Shown here in pieces: positions 8,110-16,127 of a stretch of DNA of 64,000 nt. The notes under the pieces were generated by a model. It was not told the origin of the DNA. It saw only the letters and a list, made by a program, of their open reading frames with translations, and made no database searches. How positions within the stretch are numbered: the first letter of the stretch is position 1; every line of letters starts with the position of its first letter. This DNA is from Mycobacterium simiae (lineage in GTDB: Bacteria > Actinomycetota > Actinomycetes > Mycobacteriales > Mycobacteriaceae). The stretch lies in NCBI RefSeq assembly GCF_010727605.1, contig NZ_AP022568.1, positions 1,116,001-1,180,000 of the forward strand, written 5' to 3'. Made by a program: the position numbers and the translations under genes.

Positions 8110-8961
8110 CTATTTGGCTTGGTGCCGCGACCGCCATTCCTGCCACAACAGGGACGGGGTCTGGTACCAGACCGACTTCGATGCACCTACGGCGTCCCGG
8201 CTCGTGACCTCCGGCGTCCGCACAATATGCACAACGCGATCTTCATCCATGTATTTGACCCAACGCTCGTCGTAGGACAGCACATAGACCGGTTCTTTCA
8301 CTTTCGCAGCGACAGTCAACCTCTCCTTCGGAAGCCAAACACCCGAACTGAGCCAAAAAAGTAGTGGCGCAGCCACGAACATGACTGCCCACGCCTGCGC
8401 CATTCCAGTGTTTACTTTTTCGGCGGCCGGATGGGAGAAGTGACGCATCAACACCACGCCAACCATGCACGAGACCAGCACGACGAAGCATCCGAGATTG
8501 ATAAGGATGTATCGCAACGGCATCGCAAAAAAGTCGATGAATCCGACGAGAAGGAGAAGCAACACAAGAGATGGCCATCGACCAGGCTTTCGTGCGGACC
8601 CTACCTTGACGATGATGCTGAAAAAGAGCCACCACGTTAGGAGAGAGCTTCCAAGTGGAATGATCGTTGCCAGCACCAACGCCGTAACGTTCAGATTTTG
8701 CATTAGCGATTTGAGGGTCTCAGTGTTTCCGCGTGCGAGTGTCATCAGCCGCAAGCAAGCGAAAACGGCTGGAAGTAGACCTAGAAGCCAGATCGAGAAT
8801 GTCCAGTCTAGGGGCGTTCCGGACTGCCGGCCTGAAACGCTAATCATCTGGCGCCCGAGTTGGGCGGTGGACGCGAAGGGTCGCCAAACCGTTACACGAT
8901 CCGCTTGGTGTTGCCGCTGCGGTGGATCGGTGTGTGTTGTGGGCGTAGAGTCTTCTGTCAT
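8110..8961 (-). CDS. Uncharacterised multi-pass membrane protein
   Basis: 283 aa. I do not recognise the family. A polar N-terminus of about 50 residues is followed by about five hydrophobic segments (WTFSIWLLGLLPAVFACL; LVLATIIPLGSSLLTWWLFF; LVLLLLLVGFIDFFAM; LINLGCFVVLVSCMVGVV; AVMFVAAPLLFWLSS), then a C-terminal domain of about 85 residues (VYVLSYDERWVKYMDEDR). Codon use is less GC-rich than in the neighbours, suggesting a newer acquisition. No operon partner is visible; it converges on the MFS gene. Confidence 0.65.
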   Translation of the reverse strand: MTEDSTPTTHTDPPQRQHQADRVTVWRPFASTAQLGRQMISVSGRQSGTPLDWTFSIWLLGLLPAVFACLRLMTLARGNTETLKSLMQNLNVTALVLATIIPLGSSLLTWWLFFSIIVKVGSARKPGRWPSLVLLLLLVGFIDFFAMPLRYILINLGCFVVLVSCMVGVVLMRHFSHPAAEKVNTGMAQAWAVMFVAAPLLFWLSSGVWLPKERLTVAAKVKEPVYVLSYDERWVKYMDEDRVVHIVRTPEVTSRDAVGASKSVWYQTPSLLWQEWRSRHQAK

Positions 8962-9651
8962 TAGGGCCCGTTGGTGCCTGTCAGAACTGACGACCGGTTT
9001 GGTGTTCGGAGAACCGTCAGACTACCTGCAAAAGATATCGGCAGGGTGAATTTGGGCAATTGCATCGCCAATGTTCACGATCCCCATAAACTTCGACGGT
9101 TTGATTGGGCTAGTCGCTCAAACCGCGTTCGCGGGGAAGCGGCCCAGGATCGAAATTGGCGCCCTCGCCATTCCATTGGTGTTCAGCGGATGGAGCTGCG
9201 CACGATGACCCGGCTGCCGGGCGTCTATTTTTTACTCGCGGGTATCGCGACGAAGATGTTGTCATGGTTGCCGTGTCGCGAGCGCCGCTACGAGCTCGCA
9301 ACGACGCCGTCGGACCGGAGGTAACTGTCGATCACGCTCTGCGGCAAGGCCTCTGCACTTGGGACAATTCCTGAGACGGCCGGGCTACTGCGAGCGGCTC
9401 GCCCGCCGGGTGGTTTTATTCGCCGAGGTCTACGAAGACCGTTGGTGTGCGCCCCTGCGAGTTTCTGTCCATGTCGGTCCTCGAACAGGATGCCGCCCGC
9501 GGTCATCGCGACCTTCGATCGGGGTGGCCGGAACTTTCAAAAATTCGCCGCAGGTCTATTGACGATGAGGCACAACGTATTTGGGATGCACAGGCCAATC
9601 ACGCGGCCGACGACAAGCGCGCTCTTGTGCAGCGCCCTGCACACGTTCTAC
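8962..9651. other. Intergenic stretch without a supported gene
   Basis: About 690 bases. Short open frames exist on both strands, but none combines a ribosome site, plausible codon bias and recognisable protein features. I see no RNA gene or strong inverted repeat. Confidence 0.5.
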
Positions 9652-9993
9652 TCAGGACCACCCTCGACCACCGAGCCACAGCGGCGGTTCCTGGCCGTTG
9701 TACATGCTCTTGGGATGCCATCGTTGTCGACGCGACAGCCGGGCGGCGTGGTGCTCGGCGACGTCCTTGAGGTACTCGACGTCATCGCTGGTCCAGGGGT
9801 GCTGGCCGGTGCCGTCCAACCACCACCGGGGTTGGCCGTCCTGCTCGTAACGGGTTATCCGGTAGCGCGAGGCGACGTGCCTACCGTTGTCATCAACCTG
9901 CCAGTCCAGCAGCCGCGGTTGCAGGGCCTCGCGGGTCGGATGCGTCGACTCCCAGGGATGGGTTATGCGGATCTCGATGAATTCGCCACCCAT
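9652..9993 (-). CDS. Small hypothetical protein, Trp- and charge-rich
   Basis: 113 aa, soluble, no signal peptide. It is rich in Trp, His and Arg, with WWLDGTGQHPWTSDDVEYLKDVAEHH in the middle, split here only to show it is helix-forming after residue 65. It is unrecognised. Coding evidence is the length without stops on a strand with a normal third-position GC bias and a sensible N-terminus; the ribosome site before 9993 is poor. Its neighbours are a gene-poor stretch on one side and an exported protein on the other strand-mate. Confidence 0.5.
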   Translation of the reverse strand: MGGEFIEIRITHPWESTHPTREALQPRLLDWQVDDNGRHVASRYRITRYEQDGQPRWWLDGTGQHPWTSDDVEYLKDVAEHHAARLSRRQRWHPKSMYNGQEPPLWLGGRGWS

Positions 9994-10066
9994 GAATCAA
10001 CATTAATAGGAGTGATCGCTGCGCGTCACACTCAACGTCGACGGATTTACGCTCCGCTTTTCGTGG

Positions 10067-10519
10067 TCAGCCCGCGTTGCCTGGAACCGACGGGCTCGTG
10101 GGAGTCGTCGAGGTGGTTGAGGTCGTGGGAGCCGTCGAGGTGGTTGAGGTCGTCGGACTGGTAGACGTCACGGGACTCGTGGGGGTCGTGGAGCTTGTCG
10201 ACCGCGCCGGACTGGTAGGAGTCGTCGGGGTCGTGGCAGCCGTCGGGCTCGCCGGGCTGGTGGGCGTGGTACTGGCAAGGCCTGGTCCCTCGCCACACCA
10301 GTCGGCCACATCTTTCGGGTACTGCTCGAGCGGCGGAGGACAACGCTGCCCCGGCGGGAAATTGGCGCCGGCGTTGAGGAGATCGCATGGGACGTAGACC
10401 TGCTTGCCCATAGGGGTGTTGGTCAGGCACTTCGTCGGCGGCGCGCCGTGGGCCGTGACGGGAATGACGGCCGCCGCCGCCACCGCGCCGAGCCCCAACG
10501 CAAGGCCGCGATAGGTCAT
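10067..10519 (-). CDS. Exported protein with Thr/Pro/Ser-rich tail
   Basis: 150 aa from the ATG at 10519, which has a GAGGAG site. A signal peptide (residues 1–25, ending VTAHGA) precedes a small Cys-containing segment with two pairs of cysteines (PTKCLTNTP, VPCDLLN, RCPPP, DWCGEG). The last 65 residues are a low-complexity run of TTPTSP-like units, probably an extended, O-mannosylated stalk as is usual in mycobacterial exported proteins. Function unknown. The tail is coded by short near-repeats in DNA (10107–10153), so its length may vary between strains. Confidence 0.75.
   Translation of the reverse strand: MTYRGLALGLGAVAAAAVIPVTAHGAPPTKCLTNTPMGKQVYVPCDLLNAGANFPPGQRCPPPLEQYPKDVADWCGEGPGLASTTPTSPASPTAATTPTTPTSPARSTSSTTPTSPVTSTSPTTSTTSTAPTTSTTSTTPTSPSVPGNAG
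10107..10153. repeat. Two exact 20-bp direct repeats in the Thr/Pro tail
   Basis: GTCGAGGTGGTTGAGGTCGT occurs at 10107–10126 and again at 10134–10153, a 27-base period, with weaker copies further on. It codes the Thr/Ser-rich end of the exported protein at 10067–10519. Period 27 is in frame, so slippage would change tail length without a frameshift. Confidence 0.8.
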
Positions 10520-10960
10520 GAGAGCTCCTCGTTCTGCCGCGAAAGTCATCACTGAGTTCACATAGTGACGGCTGAGCAAACACATTCTGCCTTGCATCCA
10601 ACCGAGCGCTGTCTTGCGTTCGTTCGCGAGGGCATCGACACGTCGAGCACGGCGGGCCGTCCTATCGAACCTGGACTCGAATTGCAACCGAGTGGTGAGG
10701 GGCGGGCAGCCACGCGCAAAGCCGCCGGGCACGCGACGAGCGTGTCGGTCGGTTACGTCGCTCGACGGCTCAACGGCACTGGCGCGGCGGATCGGCATGC
10801 GGCCGAGGCGACCACCACTGTTGCGCCGGCACTTGGCATTTCGCAAGAGAGCGCCAGGCCCGGGCGAACGAGTCCGGGCCCCGCTCAATCGATCTGGTGC
10901 GCGGGATGCATCGCAGCAGCCGTTGCACCCCAGTGGCTTAACCCCTTGACCGCGGACCGA
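10520..10960. other. Intergenic stretch with one GC hairpin
   Basis: About 440 bases without a supported gene. GGCCCGG at 10857–10863 pairs with CCGGGCC at 10874–10880 around a 10-base loop. It lies downstream of the leftward gene at 10961–11308 and could act as its terminator, although no U-tract follows. Confidence 0.4.
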
Positions 10961-11308
10961 TCATCGCTGGCCCGTCGCTCCGGGCTTCATGTCCCCCGGT
11001 TTCATGTCCCCCGGTTTCATGTCCCCGGGCTTCATGTCCCCGGGCTTCATGTCCCCGGGCTTCATGTCCCCGGGCTTCATGTCGGCACAGCAATCCTTCG
11101 CTTCGTGCGCCGTCGCCGCGTGGGCCATCTGCAGGGGCGCGTGCTCGCTCCAGCCCAAGAAGTAACCGGAGAAGAAAATCGCGCCGACGACAAATAACCC
11201 GCCGGCCACGATGCCCACCCAGGCGAGGGCTTGGTTGAGGCGAGACGGGCGGTGGCGCACTGTGCCGGGATCATGTGACGGGTGTGAAGCGTCGGTTGTA
11301 TCTGCCAT
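10961..11308 (-). CDS. Membrane-anchored Met-rich protein with MKPGD repeats, probably copper-binding
   Basis: 115 aa. A His-containing cytosolic head (HPSHD, residues 9–13) is followed by one membrane segment (WVGIVAGGLFVVGAIFFSGYF pattern, about residues 30–50) and an outside part with HAATAHEAKDCCAD and seven tandem MKPG(D) units. Met, His and vicinal Cys residues outside the membrane are the usual ligands of copper-handling proteins. The start has GGAGGTACAGCT before ATG. It is divergent from a CsoR/RicR repressor, with a CsoR-type palindrome between them, which supports copper control. The role (storage, sensing or delivery) is inferred. Confidence 0.75.
   Translation of the reverse strand: MADTTDASHPSHDPGTVRHRPSRLNQALAWVGIVAGGLFVVGAIFFSGYFLGWSEHAPLQMAHAATAHEAKDCCADMKPGDMKPGDMKPGDMKPGDMKPGDMKPGDMKPGATGQR
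10979..11083. repeat. Seven 15-bp tandem repeats coding MKPGD
   Basis: A 15-base unit (CGGGCTTCATGTCCC on this strand) is repeated seven times without interruption, with two copies carrying a CGGTTTC variant. Near-identity at DNA level points to recent expansion; the period keeps the frame. Confidence 0.9.
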
Positions 11309-11346
11309 AGCTGTACCTCCAATACGGGACCAAACGCCGCCATGCT

Positions 11347-11365
11347 ACCCCACCCTGGGTGGGGT
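11347..11365. promoter_or_regulatory. CsoR-type copper operator
   Basis: ACCCCACCC-T-GGGTGGGGT is a perfect palindrome with 9-base arms around one base. Its C-tract/G-tract form resembles the operator described for mycobacterial CsoR. It sits between the divergent starts of the Met-rich membrane protein (11308) and the csoR-like gene (11437), so one repressor could control both. A second small inverted repeat, GTTCAT-CTA-ATGAAC, follows at about 11389–11403. Confidence 0.8.
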
Positions 11366-11436
11366 GGGAGTCGAGTAGACTGGCGACGTTCATCTAATGA
11401 ACAGCGATGCGGTGCTACTGGCGGAAGGGAACCGCG

Positions 11437-11787
11437 ATGTCTGATGAGTTGACGGTTAAAAAGCGATCCGCGCTGAATCGGCTCAAAACGGTGCGTGGCC
11501 ACCTCGACGGGATCATCCGAATGCTGGAGACCGACGCCTACTGCGTGGATGTCATGAAGCAGATCTCGGCGGTGCAGTCTGCATTAGAGCGAACCAACCG
11601 CGTAATGCTGCACAACCACTTGGAGACTTGTTTCTCCGATGCCGTGGTGGGCGGAAAGGGCCAGAAAGCGATAGCCGAATTAGTCGATGCCCTCAAGTTC
11701 AGCTCGGCCTTGACTGGCCCCGACACGCACTTGAACGGAACGACTCGCGACGAGGCGATGCAACCCGGCAATGCAGCTTCGCAGTAG
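11437..11787 (+). CDS. CsoR/RicR-family metal-sensing repressor
   Basis: 116 aa from the ATG after AAGGGAACCGCG. DUF156 helical fold: KKRSALNRLKTVRGHLDGIIRML is the DNA-facing first helix. The Cu(I) ligand set Cys-His-Cys is present: Cys in AYCVDV, then His and Cys in LHNHLETC. Such tetramers leave DNA when Cu(I) binds. The upstream palindrome and the divergent Met-rich protein make copper the likely signal. The C-terminal tail after the third helix (about 25 residues) is longer than minimal CsoR and has no clear motif. Confidence 0.88.
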   Translation: MSDELTVKKRSALNRLKTVRGHLDGIIRMLETDAYCVDVMKQISAVQSALERTNRVMLHNHLETCFSDAVVGGKGQKAIAELVDALKFSSALTGPDTHLNGTTRDEAMQPGNAASQ

Positions 11788-11913
11788 TTGGGTCCCCCTC
11801 CGCGTCGTGCGCGGGAACAGTCCATCGGCCGCCCGAGGGCGCTGAATCAGCCGAAGTCGCTCTGGCACAACGGATGCATGCGAGCGGCGAGGCGGCCGGC
11901 GCCATCGCCTTAG

Positions 11914-12516
11914 TCAGCGATGCGCGTCAAGGAGCGCGGCAACCGCCTGCTGTGCATCCTTGGTGGACAGCGGGTGCGCTGCGAACATCTCCGCGATCAT
12001 CATCGCTACCGGTGTGGTCCACAGCAGCATCCCCAACGCGGCGGCGTGTTCGCCATCGGTCGCGGCGTCTAACCGCGCCATCATGTTGGCCAACGCCGTG
12101 CCGAGACGTTGCATGAGCCGCCCCTCAAGCGCGCCACGCAATTGCTTGCTGGCGATCAGAATCTCCAACCCCGCCATTGCTTTTGGATTGGCGAACGCTT
12201 CCCACGTCGCCCGCACCCATTCTTCGGTGTCCGTAACTTGCGAAGGATCGGCTAACAGATCAAGTGCTGCGCTGAGGCGGTCAACTGCATCTTCGATTAC
12301 CGCGGTCAACAGGCCATCCCGATCGCCGAAGTGATGTTGGATGACACCCCAACTCAGCCCGGCTCGTTCAATGATGTGCCGGGCGCTGGCCGCAGAGAAG
12401 CCTTCCTCGCGAATGCACCGGACCGTCTCGTCGATGAGTAATTCGCGGGTCCGGTCCCCGCGCTCCTGCCGCCCGGTACTTGGACGACGCGGTGCAGTAC
12501 GTGCCCGTTCCGTCAT
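11914..12516 (-). CDS. TetR family transcriptional regulator
   Basis: 200 aa. The helix-turn-helix is at residues about 22–68 (ASARHIIERAGLSWGVIQHHFGDRDGL), after a basic N-terminus. The C-terminal domain is helical and Met-rich. It is divergent from the membrane protein at 12644; the space between holds a short palindrome, CAAGG-C-CCTTG at 12568–12578, which may be its operator. Target and ligand unknown. Confidence 0.88.
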   Translation of the reverse strand: MTERARTAPRRPSTGRQERGDRTRELLIDETVRCIREEGFSAASARHIIERAGLSWGVIQHHFGDRDGLLTAVIEDAVDRLSAALDLLADPSQVTDTEEWVRATWEAFANPKAMAGLEILIASKQLRGALEGRLMQRLGTALANMMARLDAATDGEHAAALGMLLWTTPVAMMIAEMFAAHPLSTKDAQQAVAALLDAHR

Positions 12517-12643
12517 CTCCGCAATCCGCCCCGCTCAGCGCGTTGCCTCATGCACAGCACCTTAGGTCAAGGCCCTTGTCAGGAAAACATTGCATATGCC
12601 ATGCTTTGCGCATGCAGCTACCGGCCCAGCGGATGGTAGGGCC

Positions 12644-13396
12644 ATGACAGCGACGATCAACGCCGACGAATACCAGCAGAGGCGCGGGCTCTCGTCACTG
12701 CAAAAGTCGTTGTTCGGAGTTCTGGCATTCTTCTTCGCAATCCATATCGTGTTCTGGTTTCTCGAATTTCACGGCGGGGTTTCCCATGTCGTCGCTTCCA
12801 CCGGATTGGTCGTTGTCGTCGTTGGGTGTTTTCTGACGGCGCTTGCGCTGCCGTGGCTACCGGTGGCGGGCCGTCGCGACTGGACGAAGTCGGAGCGACT
12901 GAGCGCGATGGTGATCGTGTGGGTCTTCATCGCGCTAATCCCACGCTTCATCTGGGAGCTGCCTTGGCTATTGCTGTTCGACCAAATCAGGGCTGGGGTG
13001 CAGAAAGGTGCGCTGTGGACGTACATGTGGGCGCCCATCCTGCTTGGAGGCGACGCACGCTACTTAAACGGGGACCCGCTCATCGTCGTTCTTGAGTGGA
13101 TTGCCTTCTTCATCGGCCTCTTCGAGGCTTACGCGATGGTGCAGTTCTTCCGGAATGGCAAGCGGTTCACCAGCACTCAACTCTCATTCATCATGGGCGG
13201 GATGATCGTCGAGGTCACGCTGCCCGCGGTCTACTTCGGAGTCGAGATTGCGAACAATCTGCAAAGCATGAGCAGTCCCGTCGAGATGTGGATCAAGTTT
13301 GTGGTGCTGAACCTCTTGTGGTGCACCATGCCCTTCGTGACCTACTTCTGGGGCGTTCGACGTATAGCCCGCCAAGACCTTGCAGTGAAGTTTTAG
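12644..13396 (+). CDS. Polytopic membrane protein, possibly EBP/EXPERA-like
   Basis: 250 aa from the ATG at 12644. Six to seven hydrophobic segments, with a cluster of acidic and aromatic residues at membrane borders (FWFLEFHGG; PRFIWELPWLLLFD; FEAYAMVQFFRNGK; EVTLPAVYFGVE). Short polytopic proteins with buried Trp/Glu of this kind include the emopamil-binding/EXPERA group acting on sterols, and the neighbouring locus looks catabolic for a lipid-like compound, but I cannot confirm that family. It is transcribed away from the TetR at 12516. Confidence 0.6.
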   Translation: MTATINADEYQQRRGLSSLQKSLFGVLAFFFAIHIVFWFLEFHGGVSHVVASTGLVVVVVGCFLTALALPWLPVAGRRDWTKSERLSAMVIVWVFIALIPRFIWELPWLLLFDQIRAGVQKGALWTYMWAPILLGGDARYLNGDPLIVVLEWIAFFIGLFEAYAMVQFFRNGKRFTSTQLSFIMGGMIVEVTLPAVYFGVEIANNLQSMSSPVEMWIKFVVLNLLWCTMPFVTYFWGVRRIARQDLAVKF

Positions 13397-13520
13397 CGTC
13401 CCAGCGCCAGACCACTGAACGCGACTACGAGAAGCCGAAACCTGTGCGGGTCAGCAGTCGTCTCTTTCTCCCCGCCTGCGCGGCAATGTGGTGCACTTGA
13501 CGTCCGGAGGCTGAGCGTGG

Positions 13521-13712
13521 TCATTCGTCGATGCCGATGGCACGCTCAGGGCAGTTCACGACCGCCATCCGCGCCTTATCTTCCCATTCCGGAGGGATGT
13601 GGTCGACGTGGACGAATGCCTTGGCGTCGTCATCAACATCGAAGATTTCGGGGCACGTCATTGCACATCGACTGTGACCTTGGCAAGTGTCACGCTCTAT
13701 GCGTACACGCAT
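13521..13712 (-). CDS. Ferredoxin, [3Fe-4S] type
   Basis: 63 aa from the ATG at 13712 with a GGGGGAGGAAA ribosome site. Cysteines in C-Q-G-H-S-R-C-x3-C-P and a distant VNCPE give a three-Cys cluster pattern with His in place of the usual second Cys, as in small mycobacterial ferredoxins that serve P450 enzymes. It is the last gene of the leftward catabolic operon and is the likely electron donor for the P450 at 20405–21628. No ferredoxin reductase is encoded nearby. Confidence 0.88.
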   Translation of the reverse strand: MRVRIERDTCQGHSRCAMTCPEIFDVDDDAKAFVHVDHIPPEWEDKARMAVVNCPERAIGIDE

Positions 13713-13763
13713 CGTTTCCTCCCCCTGCAGCCGATCTCGATTCGAAGCGTTGAAAGCATTCAC

Positions 13764-16127
13764 TCAACCGATGCCGTTGAGCCGAGTGCCGATTACAGAT
13801 TCGGTGGCGAGCGTCTCGATCGCGGTTTCGTCCAATCCGAGCAATTCCTTCAAGATGGTCTCGTTGTGCTCTCCGACCGTGGGTGCCGGGGTTCGGCACC
13901 ATCGATCGACGCTGCGGAACCGAAATGGAATGGTCGGGACCTGGTGCTGACCGACGATCGAGTGATTTACGCGTTCGAAATAGCCACGCGCGACCAGCTG
14001 CGGGTGTTGAGGGCTGAACCGCGCGTCGTAAAGCGTGGAAGCAGGAACCCCGGAAGCCGACAACATGGCCGCCGCGTCGGCGCTGTCTTGCCCAGAGGCC
14101 CACTGCTCAAGATGTTTGTCGATCAAATCGTGTGCACGCCAGCGCCCTTCGTGCGTGTCGAGCGAGGGATCGTCCGCCCAGCCTGGCTGGCCGAGCACTG
14201 ATTTCAATGCAGACCATTGCTCGTCGGATGCGATGGAGAGGGCGAGCCACTGTTCGTGCCCGCGACATGAGTACAAGCCCTGAGGCGCCGCGTCCCTACT
14301 GCGATTGCCCAGTCGCGACAGGATGGTGCCGTAAGCGGTGTACTCGATGACTTGCTCCGCGGCGGCATTCAGTGCCGCCTCGACCATGGATACCTCGACG
14401 AAAGAGCCCCGGCCGGTCTGCTCTCGCCGACTCAGTCCGACAAGCATTGCAAAAGCGGAATGCATGCCTGCCAACGGATCACACGGGCCGCGAGGTATGC
14501 GCGGTTGATCGTATTCGTGACCGGTTATCCAGGCCATGCCTGTCATCTGCTCCATCGTTTGCGCGAACCCGACGTTGTCCCGCCACGGTCCGTCCAGACC
14601 GAAAGCGGGCATGCGGGTCAGGATCAGCCGCGGGTTCGCAGAACTCAACGCTTCCCAGGTAATGCCGAAATTCTCAAAGACTCGCGGTGAAAAGTTTTCC
14701 ACGACAACATCGGCATGTTCGACAAGCCGGAAGAATAACTCTCGGCCTCTTGGTGACGACAGATCGAGCGTCAGGCCCTTCTTGTTGGCATTGGTGGCCA
14801 AGAACATGGCCGAGCGCTCCCACCAGCTGGGCTGGTCCATGAATGCTCCGGCGGTCATCCGCGCACCGTCTGGATGCTGAACTGACTCCAAGTGAATGAC
14901 CTCGGCGCCTAACGCCGCCAAGATGTGGGTGGATGAAGGCCCGGCCCACCAAGCCGTAGCGTCGATGATGCGTGTGCCTGTCAGCGGCAGATTCACTGCC
15001 GACACGGAATTTCTTGGCGTCCCCGGCTTAGAGAGAGGTGCCATCGCATCGAGCTCACCGAGCCGCGGCGCAACCTTCGGCTCGCTGCCCGGCCGCATGC
15101 CATCGATCCGGTAGGGCGGAAGCGGATGAGTGAATGTTCCGTTGGCGCTCGCGGCCCATACGCCCCGCGCGCGGAAGTGGGGATGGTCCAGGACGGTCCG
15201 CCCATTGTTGACCTGCGCAACGGGAATCCGAAGCGCGGAAGCCACTTCAACGATCTCTTCAGTAGTGCGCTGGGTAGTCCAGTCCCGCACAATCTTGTTC
15301 CACTGCTCCATGCGTTCGTACCGCGTCGGAGCCAGGGCCCAGGTCGCATCCTGCTCGAGGAGGTCGGCACGGCCGATCATCAGCAGGAAGGACTCGAACT
15401 GCTGGTGGGTGTTGGTGTTGAATCCAACCCAGCCGTCGGCCGTCGGCTCGATTGACGGCAGTTCAGTCAGTCTCGGTGGTGCCGATGTCGGTGGACTTCC
15501 CGCGAGGGCGTAGTACAAGTCGATGAATCCGCTGGCGCTGAGATGACACGCTTCCATCAACGAACAGTCGACGATCTCGCCGCCGCCTCCGTCACGCGCT
15601 CTCAGAGACGCTGCCAGCGCTCCGACAGCCGCATAACTACCCAGGACCCATTCGAAGATGCGACCGCCAGCCTGCAAAGGAGGCTGGTCCGGCCGGGCGC
15701 GCAGACCCAGGGTTCCGCTTTCGGCCTGCAGCGTGAACTCTGTTGCGGGTCTGCTTCGATATGGACCGGTCAGGCCGAACGGGGACAACGTCACAATCAC
15801 CAAATCGCTTAATTTATTGAGTAATTCGTCGTGGTCGATCTTGCCGCCGACCCCGCCATCGATCACAATGTCGGCGGTTGCGATCAGATCGGCAACATGC
15901 GGTTCACCGTAAGCCCCCACGACTGAGCGCTTACCGGCGTTCAGAAAGGTGAACAAAGCCCCGTCCTCCCCCGCGCGCCTCCGCGACCCCCGGCGACGAA
16001 ACCGATCACCGGCCGGCGACTCGACCTTGATCACTTCCGCGCCTACATCCGCGAAGAGTTTGCCGCAATAAGGCCCGGCGATCTCGTCGGCGATCTCGAT
16101 GATCCGCACACCTTCGAGAATGTTCAT
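13764..16127 (-). CDS. Fused double class III CoA transferase (CaiB/BaiF)
   Basis: 787 aa, about twice the usual 390–400. Residues 1–360 form one CaiB/BaiF unit (start NILEGVRIIEIADEIAGPYCGK), and a second unit starts near residue 385 (LTGTRIIDATAWWAGPSSTH). At the position of the catalytic Asp, 15 residues before the conserved L of the LAAL helix, the second half has Asp (GPCDPLAGMH), whereas the first half has Glu (GRIFEWVLGSY). The fusion thus looks like an obligate dimer with one classical active site. It starts directly after the stop of the second transferase gene. It would move CoA between acids in the pathway; substrate unknown. Confidence 0.88.
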   Translation of the reverse strand: MNILEGVRIIEIADEIAGPYCGKLFADVGAEVIKVESPAGDRFRRRGSRRRAGEDGALFTFLNAGKRSVVGAYGEPHVADLIATADIVIDGGVGGKIDHDELLNKLSDLVIVTLSPFGLTGPYRSRPATEFTLQAESGTLGLRARPDQPPLQAGGRIFEWVLGSYAAVGALAASLRARDGGGGEIVDCSLMEACHLSASGFIDLYYALAGSPPTSAPPRLTELPSIEPTADGWVGFNTNTHQQFESFLLMIGRADLLEQDATWALAPTRYERMEQWNKIVRDWTTQRTTEEIVEVASALRIPVAQVNNGRTVLDHPHFRARGVWAASANGTFTHPLPPYRIDGMRPGSEPKVAPRLGELDAMAPLSKPGTPRNSVSAVNLPLTGTRIIDATAWWAGPSSTHILAALGAEVIHLESVQHPDGARMTAGAFMDQPSWWERSAMFLATNANKKGLTLDLSSPRGRELFFRLVEHADVVVENFSPRVFENFGITWEALSSANPRLILTRMPAFGLDGPWRDNVGFAQTMEQMTGMAWITGHEYDQPRIPRGPCDPLAGMHSAFAMLVGLSRREQTGRGSFVEVSMVEAALNAAAEQVIEYTAYGTILSRLGNRSRDAAPQGLYSCRGHEQWLALSIASDEQWSALKSVLGQPGWADDPSLDTHEGRWRAHDLIDKHLEQWASGQDSADAAAMLSASGVPASTLYDARFSPQHPQLVARGYFERVNHSIVGQHQVPTIPFRFRSVDRWCRTPAPTVGEHNETILKELLGLDETAIETLATESVIGTRLNGIG

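Noticed and set aside
8971..9324. A 117-codon rightward frame in the gene-poor stretch
   Set aside because: No ribosome site, mixed composition and no recognisable feature; overlapping frames look equally coding.
10979..11083. Regular 15-bp repeats that might suggest a CRISPR array or satellite
   Set aside because: No spacers between repeats; they are in frame and code MKPGD units.
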